A stretch of DNA of 64,000 nt from Leptothrix discophora (GTDB taxonomy: Bacteria; Pseudomonadota; Gammaproteobacteria; Burkholderiales; Burkholderiaceae_C), in contig NZ_JAUZEE010000002.1 in the NCBI RefSeq assembly GCF_030705305.1, positions 439,794 to 503,793 on the forward strand, written 5' to 3'. Positions 1-9,935 of this stretch are shown here, piece by piece. The first letter of the stretch is position 1; each line of letters starts with the position of its first letter. The notes below the pieces were generated by a model. That model searched no databases. It had not been told where the DNA came from and was given only the letters and a program-made list of their open reading frames with translations. Position numbers and translations under genes: made by a program.

Positions 1-185
1 GGGCTCAGGTCCTGCGGGCCGAGCGCCGGGCCGCCCCAAGCCGGCCCGCGATCCCCCCGGGGGATCGGCTGGTGTACCCGCCGGACGAGGGGCTCAGGTC
101 CTGCGGGCCGAGCGCCGGGCCGCCCCAAGCCGGCCCGCGATCCCCTCGGGGGATCGGCTGGCGTACCCGGACGAGGGGCTCAGGT
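1..185. repeat. Tandem direct repeat at the 3' end of msbA
   Basis: Two nearly identical units lie head to tail: unit 1 at 1-89, unit 2 at 90-175, and the first ten bases of a third (GGGCTCAGGT) at 176-185, which overlap the msbA stop codon. The units differ by a 3-base deletion near their end and by two substitutions. Each unit contains the hairpin-forming core GATCCCC..GGGGATC (50-66 in unit 1). The array may continue beyond the left edge. It probably arose by duplication starting from the msbA 3' end; the hairpin could act as a transcript terminator or mRNA-stabilising element, but it has no T-run. Confidence 0.85.
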
Positions 186-1907
186 GATCGCCTGGGCGCG
201 CACCATGCTCGCGTAGAGGCCGTTGCCGGCGATCAGCTGCTCGTGGCGGCCGCACTCCAGCACGCGGCCGTCGCCCATCACGTAGATGCAGTCGGCGTTG
301 CGCACCGTGCTCAGGCGGTGGGCGATCAGGATCAGCGTCTTCTCGCCCTGCAGCTGCTCGATCGACTGCTGCACCGCCCGCTCGGACTCGCTGTCCAGCG
401 CCGAGGTGGCCTCGTCGAAGACCCAGATGCGTGCGTCCTTGTAGAGCGCCCGCGCAATCGCCAGGCGCTGGCGCTGGCCGCCCGACAGGCGGCTGCCGTT
501 GCTGCCGATGACGGTCTCGACGCCCTCGGGCATGCGCTCGACGAAGCCCCACAGGTTGGCCGCGCGCAGGCATTGCTCGATGCGGACCGGGTCCTTGGGC
601 AGCACGTAGGCGACGTTGTCGGCGATCGAGCCGTCGAACAGCACGATGTCCTGCGACACCACCGCGAACTGGCGCCGCAGCGAGGTCTTGCGGATGTCCT
701 GAAGGTCCAGTCCGTCGAAGGACACCTGGCCTTCGGTTGGCGCGACGAAGCCCAGCAGCGTGTTGACCACCGTCGTCTTGCCCGAGCCGGACGGGCCGAC
801 CAGCGCGATGGTCTGGCCGGGCCGGATGTCCAGGTCGAAGGTGGCCAGCGCTGCATGCTCGCTGCCGGGGTAGCGCACGGTGACGCGCTCGAAGCGCAGC
901 GCGCCGTCCGGTCGATCGGGCAGCACGCGCGTGCCGTGGTCGGGCTCGGGCGGCGTGTCCATCAGGTCGAAGCAGGCCTGCGCGCCGATCAGGCCGCCGA
1001 CGATGGGTTGCGTCACGTCGGTCAGGTGCTTCATCGGCGAGATCGTCATCAGCATCGCGGTGATGAAGGCGATGAAGTCGCCCACCGTCGCCTGTCCCTG
1101 GTTGGCCTCGATCAGCGCCAGCGTCAGGATCAGCGCCACGCCCAGGCTGGCGACGGTCTGCGTCAGAGGTGTCATGGTCGCGCCGGCCGCCACGCTCTTG
1201 AGCGTCATGCGGCGGAAGTGCTGGGCCTCCTGGCGGAAGCGCTTCTGCTCGAACTCACCGGCATCGAAGGTGCGCACCACGCGCCAGGCCCGGATGATGT
1301 CGTCGACGATGCCGATCAGCCGGATCTGCGAGCCGTAGGCCTCGCTGCCCAGCCGCAGCACCCGCTTCTGGACCTTGCGCACCACGAAGGCCAGCGCCGG
1401 CGCGATCGCGAAGGTGATCAGCGTGAGCTTCCAGTTGAGATAGAACAGGTAGCCCAGCATCGCGATCAGCGTGGTGCCATCGCGCAGCACCGTGATGACC
1501 GCGCCGGACAGCGAGGACATCGTCGAGTTCGGGTCGTTGATGACGCGTGAAGCCGCGACACCCGGGCTCAGGGTATTGTACAGGCTCGCATCGGCACCGA
1601 CGACGGCCCGCAGCAGGTCGTTGCGCAGCGAGAACACCGCCTTCGACGTCGAGGAGCCGAACAGGTAGGTGCCCGCGAACGACAGCACCCCGCGCACCAC
1701 GAACAGCCCGATCACGATCAGCGGCAGCAACCACACCGGCAAGGGACTCGTGCCATTGAAGCCGCGGTCCAGCAACTGCTTGAGCAGCGCCGGAATGGCC
1801 GGCTCGAACGCCGCCGAGACGAAGAAACAGGCCACGCCGGCGGCGAATTCGCCCTTGTGGGGCTTGAGGTAACCCAGGAGCCTGGTGGCGGTCTGCTTGT
1901 GGGACAT
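180..1907 (-). CDS. msbA: Lipid A export ATP-binding/permease protein MsbA
   Basis: This 575-residue ABC half-transporter flips lipid A-core from the inner to the outer leaflet of the cytoplasmic membrane. The N-terminal half is a six-helix exporter-type membrane domain; the C-terminal half is a nucleotide-binding domain with Walker A GPSGSGKT (about residue 370), signature LSGGQRQR (about 475), Walker B followed by FDEATSALD (about 497) and the H-loop region IAHRLST. Length matches MsbA proteins. The ATG at 1907 opens right before the first conserved helix. It lies 44 bases downstream of a glycosyltransferase gene on the same strand, so both may be cotranscribed in envelope glycan work. Related ABC exporters for drugs or peptides are possible but less likely given fold order and length. 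Confidence 0.88.
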   Translation of the reverse strand: MSHKQTATRLLGYLKPHKGEFAAGVACFFVSAAFEPAIPALLKQLLDRGFNGTSPLPVWLLPLIVIGLFVVRGVLSFAGTYLFGSSTSKAVFSLRNDLLRAVVGADASLYNTLSPGVAASRVINDPNSTMSSLSGAVITVLRDGTTLIAMLGYLFYLNWKLTLITFAIAPALAFVVRKVQKRVLRLGSEAYGSQIRLIGIVDDIIRAWRVVRTFDAGEFEQKRFRQEAQHFRRMTLKSVAAGATMTPLTQTVASLGVALILTLALIEANQGQATVGDFIAFITAMLMTISPMKHLTDVTQPIVGGLIGAQACFDLMDTPPEPDHGTRVLPDRPDGALRFERVTVRYPGSEHAALATFDLDIRPGQTIALVGPSGSGKTTVVNTLLGFVAPTEGQVSFDGLDLQDIRKTSLRRQFAVVSQDIVLFDGSIADNVAYVLPKDPVRIEQCLRAANLWGFVERMPEGVETVIGSNGSRLSGGQRQRLAIARALYKDARIWVFDEATSALDSESERAVQQSIEQLQGEKTLILIAHRLSTVRNADCIYVMGDGRVLECGRHEQLIAGNGLYASMVRAQAIT

Positions 1908-1951
1908 GTCGTCGTGGAAGGCGCGGTTTCAGGAAGATCTGGTCAGTTGCT

Positions 1952-4429
1952 TCAAGCGCTGCGCGCGAGGAACTGTTCGACCTTTTCCTTCAGCAAGGCC
2001 TCGCTTTTCTGGATCATTTCCGAATACTGCGTGTTCTGGAAGCCCCAGAGAACCGAGGTCGTGTCTTCGCGATGGCCGGCTAGGAATGGCAAGGTGGTGG
2101 TGATGCGCAATCCAGGATAGTTTTCGAGATACCGGTCGATGGTGTTGCTCTGGGGATCCTGATCGGCTTCGTTCCAATTGCTGATGATGCGCATGGCACG
2201 TTGCCCGTAAATGTTGCAGACCATGCTGGTCATGCGGTCGATGGTGACGAACTGGCGACCGTTTTCCCAGCTGACGTCGCAGACTTCGGTGTCCTCATGC
2301 AGATGGGCGATCAGGCCCGCGAAGATATCCCAGGAGTAGGGGTCCTGGCGGTGCCGGGCCTGGACGTCTGCCAGGATCGCGCTCGCTTCGTCGCTGACCA
2401 GGGCATCGTCCTCGCAGATCACGATGGATTCCAGACCTTGTTCGAGGGCCTTTCGGCACATGAACTTGTAGCTCAGTCCGCAACCCACCCATCCTGGCGT
2501 CATGCGAATGCCATCGAAGAAGGCTGCCGCGAGCGGCCGCGATTCCTCGGCCAGTTTTCTTCTGGCCACGGTTTCAGGCAGGCTCAGGCAGAGTCGGTCG
2601 GCCGGCAGGCGGAATTCGGGCTGCGCCCGCTCGAAGGTCGGGAAATCGATCAGGCGCTGCGCCAGGAGGATGCGACCGAGCAGGAACTGGAAGGTCGAGG
2701 CAGATTGCCGCAGCACCTCGGACCGATCCGGGCGGCCGGCAGAGAGCGCCGCCTTGATCTCGCGAATCATGCCGTCGATGTCGCCAGGCGCGACAAAGCG
2801 GACCTCGGCCGATTCGATCGGGTATTCGGCCTGGTTGGAACTGCTCTCCGAGACGACTTGAAGGCCCAGGGCCAGGCACTCGTTGATCCGGGTGGTCTCG
2901 AGCAACGCGTTTTCGTAGTAGTGGAGATTGATCACCACGCGGGCACGGCGGAGGACGCGGTGCAATTCGGCGCCGAAGGTGTTCGAGAGTTCGGTCAGCC
3001 TGAAATGCCGGCCGAGTTCGTCCAGGATGGCACGCCGACGCGGCACGTGAGAATCACCGTAGAAGACCAGTTCGATGTCCTGATCGATCTCCCTATGCGC
3101 GTCGTCCTGCCCGTCGCCGACGCCGTAGGGGTCGTATCCCGGCATGCTGCCGACCGGCAGGTAGTGACAGTGCGGATAGCGGATGTCGCGCTCGGCGAAG
3201 TAGTTCAGGTTGTCCAGCGAATAATCGATCATGGCCCTTGATTCCCTGAGCGTGTCCAGGTATTGGGGCGTCATCCAGCGTTCGCTGACGGTTTGTTCGA
3301 ACTGGTATGCGATGCGGCGTTCGCCGGGTGGCAGGACCTTGAAAATCTGGGGGCAGAGGACAAAATAGATCGGCAGGTCGAACGTGACCGTTTCGTCGGA
3401 GCCATGGATCCTCGATTGGATACCGTAGTTCTTCAGCGCTGCCTGAATGGCATGTGCCACGAACATCGTGTGTGGCGTCGTCATGATGCCGAACGTCAGC
3501 GTGCCGTCGCTTGCGATGTCGGCCGAGTTGAGCGTGCTTTCGACCTTGAATTCGCGAATCTTGTGCGCGTATTTCGTGACCTTGTCCTGCCTGCCCAGCA
3601 GGCGATAGAACTCGCGCTTGAACCGGTAGTAAGTCAGGTTGTGCCGGGACGGTGGCTCCGGCTTGACGGTTTCCTGCTCCGGAGGCTGCGCCCGTGATTC
3701 CGCCTGGAACGCCGCAGCTTGCTTCAGCGAGGTCCGTCGGTCGATCATGTCCAGCAGTTGATCGAGTTGCCGCTCGCGCAGCAGGAGTTTTTCCTGGTCT
3801 TCCGAGTAGAGCCGCTCCGAGCGTGGCTGGGGGTCGTCCTGGATGCGTGCGTTGTAATGTCTGGGCGACAGGTCCAGCATACGGCGGTTCCATGTCGGTG
3901 CATCAGCGCCGACCTTCTGGAAGACCGCCACATAATCGTTCCAGCGCTCGTTGTGGGCGTGGTGCGAGCCGATGAAGGACTCCAGCAGGTTCAATTCCTG
4001 ATGGTTCCGCCGGGCCCATTCCTGGAGTGCCACACCACTGTCCGGATAAAAGCGCCAGCAATCCACCGGGTAGCGGTGATACATGCCATTGCTCGGCGCG
4101 TTCAGGTAGATCAAGCCGCCCGGACGGACGATCCGGACCATTTCGAGGAAGGCCAGCCAGAAGAACTCCGAGTGCTCCAGGCATGAACTCGACATGACGA
4201 TGTCGGCGCAATCCGATTCGAGCGGCAGGGCATAAGGATCCTGCAGGATCAGGTCGACGCCCTTGCCCGGCTGGAAATCAAGACCAAGATAACGGGCATG
4301 TGCAGGAGCGAGTTCGCGCAGCGAGCCATTCACGTCCTGGCTGCCAATCTCGATGATCTGACCCGAAAAATCTTGCTCCGTGTAAGTCTGGAAAAAGAGC
4401 CTGGCGTGCTGGAGAGCGGATTGATGCAT
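1952..4429 (-). CDS. Three-domain methyltransferase / glycosyltransferase / GT25-like protein
   Basis: The product (825 residues from this start) looks like a fusion of three enzymes. Residues about 20-200 resemble a class I SAM methyltransferase (EIGSQD motif at 27-32, then the D-x-hydrophobic strand and a RPGG loop). Residues about 310-590 resemble a GT-B glycosyltransferase of the CgeB/GT1-like type (LVFYGDS, NECLALGLQVVSE). Residues about 600-790 resemble a GT25 lipooligosaccharide glycosyltransferase (GWVGCGLSYKF, then CEDDA at 672-676). A longer frame opens at 4588, but the ATG at 4429 has an AGGGA box seven bases upstream and starts just before the conserved part. GC content is visibly lower than in all neighbours, suggesting horizontal transfer. 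Likely role: modification of a surface polysaccharide, LPS or glycoprotein. Substrate unknown; domain calls are by eye. Confidence 0.72.
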   Translation of the reverse strand: MHQSALQHARLFFQTYTEQDFSGQIIEIGSQDVNGSLRELAPAHARYLGLDFQPGKGVDLILQDPYALPLESDCADIVMSSSCLEHSEFFWLAFLEMVRIVRPGGLIYLNAPSNGMYHRYPVDCWRFYPDSGVALQEWARRNHQELNLLESFIGSHHAHNERWNDYVAVFQKVGADAPTWNRRMLDLSPRHYNARIQDDPQPRSERLYSEDQEKLLLRERQLDQLLDMIDRRTSLKQAAAFQAESRAQPPEQETVKPEPPSRHNLTYYRFKREFYRLLGRQDKVTKYAHKIREFKVESTLNSADIASDGTLTFGIMTTPHTMFVAHAIQAALKNYGIQSRIHGSDETVTFDLPIYFVLCPQIFKVLPPGERRIAYQFEQTVSERWMTPQYLDTLRESRAMIDYSLDNLNYFAERDIRYPHCHYLPVGSMPGYDPYGVGDGQDDAHREIDQDIELVFYGDSHVPRRRAILDELGRHFRLTELSNTFGAELHRVLRRARVVINLHYYENALLETTRINECLALGLQVVSESSSNQAEYPIESAEVRFVAPGDIDGMIREIKAALSAGRPDRSEVLRQSASTFQFLLGRILLAQRLIDFPTFERAQPEFRLPADRLCLSLPETVARRKLAEESRPLAAAFFDGIRMTPGWVGCGLSYKFMCRKALEQGLESIVICEDDALVSDEASAILADVQARHRQDPYSWDIFAGLIAHLHEDTEVCDVSWENGRQFVTIDRMTSMVCNIYGQRAMRIISNWNEADQDPQSNTIDRYLENYPGLRITTTLPFLAGHREDTTSVLWGFQNTQYSEMIQKSEALLKEKVEQFLARSA

Positions 4430-4676
4430 CTGGTATTCCCTGGATTTTGTATCTTGTCGTTGGTTGCTCGCCGCCATTTGTCGCGCCTGAGAGGCGTTCC
4501 GGTGGCCGGTCAGTCCCGGCTGTTGCAGGTGGCGTTGAATGTTTCTGGTAATTTCAGTCGATTGAACAGGTGGGGCCGACTTGCACAAGGCCAGCCGTGG
4601 CTGACGACGCGCGAGGCTGCATTATTGCAAGGCATGCCGCTGGAATCCGCCGCAGTTCTAGAAGCGCACCCCGACC
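4430..4676. other. Low-GC upstream region of the three-domain gene
   Basis: This 247-base stretch separates the three-domain gene from the TgpA-like gene. On the minus strand TGCAATAAT (complement of 4621-4629) matches an extended -10 element (TGn + AATAAT) and could start a transcript with a leader of about 185 bases toward 4429. No convincing -35 box or coding sequence was seen. The composition is shared with the adjacent gene and may mark the end of an acquired segment. Confidence 0.35.
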
Positions 4677-6833
4677 TCAATCGGCGCCTGGCGTGCTAGT
4701 CCGCGCGGGCCGGAGCGGTGATCCGGGCCCGGTCTTCCTCGGCCGGCCGTGCCGCAAGGCACGCACCACGCGCTGGGCCGCCAGGCGGGGATCGGCAGCC
4801 GGGTCCGGCGGATTCGACCGGGACCCGTACCTCATGCCTTCCAGCGCCAGCAAGGATTCGGCAGCGGCGACGAGGTGGGCCGAGTCGGCCGGCGCCCGTT
4901 CTGCGTCCCGCCGCAAGCGCCCCGCCAGCTGCCTCGGCGTCTCGTGGGGCTGGCTCGGGTAGCCGCGTCGGGCGAGGCTGCGGCGCAGGTCTTGCCAGGC
5001 GCGCAGCCAGGGGTCGCGCGGGCGGCTGCGGCGGGCTTGCCAGGCGGCGAGGGCGGCGCCCAGGCCGGCCAGGGTCGCCAGGGCGATGGCCAGGGCGCGG
5101 CCGAGGTCGGACAGGTCGGCGTCGACCCAGCCAAGCGCGCGCAGCAGGTCGAGCTGGCGCTGCCGGCCGTGGCCCAGCACCCACTGGTTCCAGCGGTGGT
5201 CGAGCGCACCCCAGACCGCGCGCAGGCGCTCCAGCAGGGCCGGGTCGACGTTGGCCAGCGCGCCGGCGACCAGGCCGCGCGGGGCGCTCAGGCGCTGGCC
5301 GCCGCTGATGCGCTCGGGGGCGATGGCGGCAGTCGGGTCGACCCGGACCCAGCCGTCGCCGGCGCGCCAGTACTCGGCCCAGGCATGGGCGTCGCTCTGG
5401 CGCACCTCCAGCACGCCGTCGATCGGGTTGAGGCGACCGCCCTGGTAGCCGGTCACGATGCGCGCGGGCACGCCCAGGCTGCGCATCACGACGACAAAGG
5501 CGGTGGCGTAGTGCTCGCAGAAACCGGCCCGGCGGTCGAGCCAGAAGGCGTCCAGAGGCTGTTCGCCCAGCTCGCCGGGGCTGAGCGTGTAGGCGTAGCC
5601 AGCCTGACGGATGTGGGCGATCAGCGCGATGGCGAGCACGTCGGCCCGGCGGGCCTCGCTCGGTGCCTGGGCGAGGGCAGGCTGGCGAGCCAGTTCGGCG
5701 GCCCAGGCGCGGGTGCGCGGGTGCTGGCCGGCCGGCAGCGCCAGCCAGTTCGACAGGGTGCCGGTCAGCAGGTCCTCGGGCAGGCCGGGCGTGCGACCGT
5801 CGCGGCGTGCCACGGCGCGGACCTGCAGCCGCTCGGTGATCGGCCGGTTGCTGATCCAGCTGCCTTCTGGATGCGGGGCCAGCACCAGGCCGTCCTCGCC
5901 GCCGGCGATGCGCTCGGGCAGGCCCTGCACGCTTTCCAGCAGCGGCAGCGTGGCGATGCGCAGCGGCTCGACGGTCATCTCGTAGCGCAGGTCGCCGGGC
6001 ATCGACGGGTCGGCCTGCTGGCGCGGGTCGAAGGCCGGCGGCAGCGCGGCGCCGGCGCGCCAGGGCAGCACGGTCCAGCGCCGGCCGTCGGGCTGGCTCA
6101 GCACCGGGCCGCGGAAGTAGAGCGCCTGCGGCGGCGGTGGCGGGCCATTGAACTGGACCCGCAGCGCGACCCGGTCATCGAGCGCCAGCTCGGCGACGTC
6201 GCCCAACTGCAGCTCGTTGGACAGCCCGGTGCGCCCGCCGGCATCGCCGGGCACGCCCCACAGCGGCGCGATGCGCGGGAAGAAGACGAACAGCGCGGCG
6301 ACCAGCGGGACGCCGGTCAGCATCAGCCGGCCGGCCTTGCCGGCGGCGTTCGCCAGACCGGGCCGGCCGACCGGCATGTGCGCCAGCACCAGCGCCGCCA
6401 GCAGGCCCCAGACCGCACCGCCCATGGCCAGCGCGATGGCCAGCGACTGCGAGTGCAGGAAGTTCGACAGCACCAGGAAGAAGCCCAGGAAGAACAGCAC
6501 CAGCGCGTCGCGGCGGGCGCGCAGTTCCAGCGTCTTCAGGGCCGCCAGCATGACCAGCAGCGCCAGGCCGGCGTCCTTGCCGCCGAGGCTGCGCCAGGTC
6601 AGCGCGACCGCGCCGACGCTGGCGATCAGCAGGCCGGTCAGCAGCCAGCGCGGTGGCAGGGCCGCGCCGCGCCAGGCCAGCGCCGCGCGCCACAGCAGCG
6701 CCAGCGCCGCGCCGGCCGTCGCCCAGGTCGGCACATGGCCGGCCAGCGGCGCCAGCGTCCAGGCCAGCACGGCCAGCATGAAGAGCGTGTCGCGGCGCTC
6801 GCGCGGCAGGGTGGGCAGGCCCGGCAGCCTCAT
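4677..6833 (-). CDS. TgpA-like membrane transglutaminase-fold protein (DUF3488-transglutaminase-DUF4129)
   Basis: The N-terminal quarter (residues about 15-190) carries several hydrophobic helices typical of the DUF3488 region. A large periplasmic part holds a transglutaminase core with the catalytic triad: Cys in RAGFCEHYA (about residue 434), His in SDAHAWAEYW (about 481) and Asp in VRVDPTAA (about 497). A last transmembrane helix precedes a C-terminal cytosolic DUF4129-like tail. The frame runs open upstream to 7211, but the ATG at 6833 overlaps the DUF58 stop as ATGA, which fits translational coupling. The MoxR-DUF58-TgpA order is a widely conserved operon; Pseudomonas TgpA is essential and periplasmic. 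The exact substrate is unknown. Confidence 0.87.
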   Translation of the reverse strand: MRLPGLPTLPRERRDTLFMLAVLAWTLAPLAGHVPTWATAGAALALLWRAALAWRGAALPPRWLLTGLLIASVGAVALTWRSLGGKDAGLALLVMLAALKTLELRARRDALVLFFLGFFLVLSNFLHSQSLAIALAMGGAVWGLLAALVLAHMPVGRPGLANAAGKAGRLMLTGVPLVAALFVFFPRIAPLWGVPGDAGGRTGLSNELQLGDVAELALDDRVALRVQFNGPPPPPQALYFRGPVLSQPDGRRWTVLPWRAGAALPPAFDPRQQADPSMPGDLRYEMTVEPLRIATLPLLESVQGLPERIAGGEDGLVLAPHPEGSWISNRPITERLQVRAVARRDGRTPGLPEDLLTGTLSNWLALPAGQHPRTRAWAAELARQPALAQAPSEARRADVLAIALIAHIRQAGYAYTLSPGELGEQPLDAFWLDRRAGFCEHYATAFVVVMRSLGVPARIVTGYQGGRLNPIDGVLEVRQSDAHAWAEYWRAGDGWVRVDPTAAIAPERISGGQRLSAPRGLVAGALANVDPALLERLRAVWGALDHRWNQWVLGHGRQRQLDLLRALGWVDADLSDLGRALAIALATLAGLGAALAAWQARRSRPRDPWLRAWQDLRRSLARRGYPSQPHETPRQLAGRLRRDAERAPADSAHLVAAAESLLALEGMRYGSRSNPPDPAADPRLAAQRVVRALRHGRPRKTGPGSPLRPARTSTPGAD

Positions 6834-7923
6834 GGCGCGGCTCCGGGATCGGTCGGGAAGGCGCGGGCGAGCGCGTCCAGGCAGGCCAGGCGGTGGGCCG
6901 GGCCTTCGGCCTCGGGCAGGCGCAGGCCGGGCAGGACCAGGGCCCAGCGCAGGCCGGCCCGTTCGGCCTGGAGCACCCAGGCGCACAGGCGCGACAGGCG
7001 GGCCTCGCGGTCGTCGCCGAGGTCGGCGGTCTGGCGCCAGGCGAGCACGCGGCCCTGCGGTGGCGGTGGCTGGAGATCGCGCACCAGAAGCTCGCCGCCG
7101 TGGTCCAGCAGCCGGGCCGAGCGACGCCAGAGCACCTGCGACGGCCGGTCGCCGTCGCGCCAGGGCCGCACGCCGTCGGGCTCGGGCAGCTCGGTGGCGC
7201 GGCGTTGCCAAGGCGGGGTCGGGCGGGGTGAGGCTGCCTCGTCGGGTGCGGCCAGCGGCTCGCCGACCTCGTCGCCCAGGACCGGCAGCGGTGGCGGGTC
7301 GGCCTCGGGTGTCGGCCAGACCAGCAGCTCGCCGGTCGGCCGCCAGAGCGACCAGGCGCGCAGCAGGCCGAGCGGGTAGCGGGCCTCGATGTGCAGCGTC
7401 GGCCAGGGTTGCGGACCGCGCCGCAGCGGGGTCCAGGCCGGTGCGGCCTCACGCTCGCCCTGTTCGGGGCCGTCGATCGCCAGCGGCTCGGCATGGCCGC
7501 TGGCGATCGCCAGATCCGGCCTGGTCCAGCGCAGCGCGATGCCGTGGCGGCCGAGGAAGAAGGCCCGCGCCAGCGCGCCGCGCGGCTGCGGGTCGGTGAG
7601 CCGCAGCGGCAGCTCCAGCACGTCGCCGGCATGGCCTTGCCGGAGCGTCGCGCCGGCCGCCGTGATCTGCAGGCCGCGGATCGTCGCGTGGGTCGCATGC
7701 AGCGCGACCACGCCGGAGCCGGCCAGCAGGAAGGTCAGCAGGTAGCCGAGGTTGAGCTGGTAGTTGATCGAGCCCAGCAGCAGCGCGACCAGCAGGGCGG
7801 CATAGAGCCAGCCTGCAGAGGTCGGCAGGATGTAGACGTTGCGCTGCGTCAGCAGGGTCGACGGGCTGCGCGGGTGGCGGGCCTGCCACCAGCGTTGCCA
7901 GCGTGCCCGCCAGGCCGAGGCCA

Positions 7924-7924
<1 letters not shown>
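6830..7924 (-). CDS. DUF58 domain-containing membrane protein
   Basis: The 364-residue product has two adjacent hydrophobic helices near residues 35-75 (LYAALLVALLLGSINY, LLTFLLAGSGVVAL) followed by a soluble domain with the DUF58 hallmark DGVRPWRDGDRPSQVLWRRSAR-like segment, the counterpart of the family's Y-x-x-GD-x-x-R-x-I-x-W-x-x-x-AR motif. The start codon shares its A with the moxR stop codon (TGATG at 7926-7922), and the stop overlaps the tgpA-like start, so all three genes are read as one coupled message. DUF58 proteins are von Willebrand-like partners of MoxR AAA+ ATPases, usually thought to help assemble metal-containing or envelope complexes; the client is unknown here. Confidence 0.87.
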
Positions 7925-8895
<971 letters not shown>

Positions 8896-8999
8896 CCACA
8901 AACCATACCCGATGCCCGACCGTGCGACGACGCGGCGGGACATGGACAGGACCCCATCACGAGACGACGCGCGCGTGAGCCCCTCCGCCGCGAACAGAC

Positions 9000-9935
9000 A
9001 TGAGCACTGCCTTCTACAGCCACCCCGACTGCCGCGGCCACGACATGGGTCCCGGCCACCCCGAATGCCCGCAGCGCCTCGATGCGATCGAGGACCACCT
9101 GCTGGCCACCGGCCTGGACATCGCGCTGCAGCGCCCGGACGTGCCGCTGGCACGCCACCAGGATCTGATGCTGGCGCACACCGAGGGCTACCTGCTTGAA
9201 CTCGACGAGTTCCTGCGCCAGGCGGTCGAGACCGGCGAGCACCGCGCGCTCGACCCCGACACCACCGTCTGCCCCGCCACCCGCCAGGCGATGCTGCGGG
9301 CGGCCGGCGCGGCCGTGGCGGCCACCGATGCGGTGATCGACGGCACCTATGCCAACGCCTTCTGTGCCATCCGCCCGCCCGGCCATCACGCCACGCGCAG
9401 CGAGGCGATGGGCTTCTGCTTCTACAACAACGTCGCGATCGCGGCCCGCCATGCGCTGGACGTGCGCGGCCTGAAGCGCGTCGCGGTGGTCGACTTCGAC
9501 GTGCACCACGGCAACGGCACCGAGGACATCGTCGCCGGCGATGACCGCATCCTGATGGTGAGCTTCTTCCAGGACCAGCTCTATCCCTTCAGCGGTGGTG
9601 TGCCATTGGGCGACAACATGCTCAACCTGCCGATCCCCGCCTACACGCGCGGCGGCGAGATCCGCGAGCTGATCGAGGCCAACTGGATTCCCCGGCTCGA
9701 TGCCTTCAAGCCCGAGATGATCTTCATCTCGGCCGGCTTCGACGCCCACCGCGAGGACGAGCTGGGCCAGCTCGGGCTGGTCGAGGCCGACTACGCCTGG
9801 ATCACCCAGCGGCTGGTCGACGTGGCCGAGCGGCACGGCGGCGGGCGCATCGTCTCCTGCCTCGAAGGCGGCTACACGCTCAGCGCGCTGGCGCGCAGCG
9901 TGGCCGCGCACCTGCGCGTGCTGGCCGGGGTCTGA
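9000..9935 (+). CDS. Histone deacetylase family protein (zinc amidohydrolase)
   Basis: The 311-residue product belongs to the class II HDAC/acetylpolyamine amidohydrolase fold. Visible signatures are the catalytic histidine pair PPGHH (His129-His130), the zinc ligands in DFDVHHGNGT (Asp167, His169) and AGFDAH (Asp248), and the GGY loop near the C-terminus carrying the catalytic tyrosine. The set is complete, so an active zinc-dependent deacylase is expected. In bacteria these act on acetylated small molecules or protein lysines; the substrate cannot be read from sequence. The gene is divergent from moxR, with 104 bases between, and its stop abuts the convergent TonB-like gene directly. Confidence 0.87.
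   Translation: MSTAFYSHPDCRGHDMGPGHPECPQRLDAIEDHLLATGLDIALQRPDVPLARHQDLMLAHTEGYLLELDEFLRQAVETGEHRALDPDTTVCPATRQAMLRAAGAAVAATDAVIDGTYANAFCAIRPPGHHATRSEAMGFCFYNNVAIAARHALDVRGLKRVAVVDFDVHHGNGTEDIVAGDDRILMVSFFQDQLYPFSGGVPLGDNMLNLPIPAYTRGGEIRELIEANWIPRLDAFKPEMIFISAGFDAHREDELGQLGLVEADYAWITQRLVDVAERHGGGRIVSCLEGGYTLSALARSVAAHLRVLAGV

Noticed and set aside
1-185. Possible CRISPR-like array in the two tandem repeats (also 17964-18029)
   Set aside because: Units abut directly without variable spacers and there are no cas genes.
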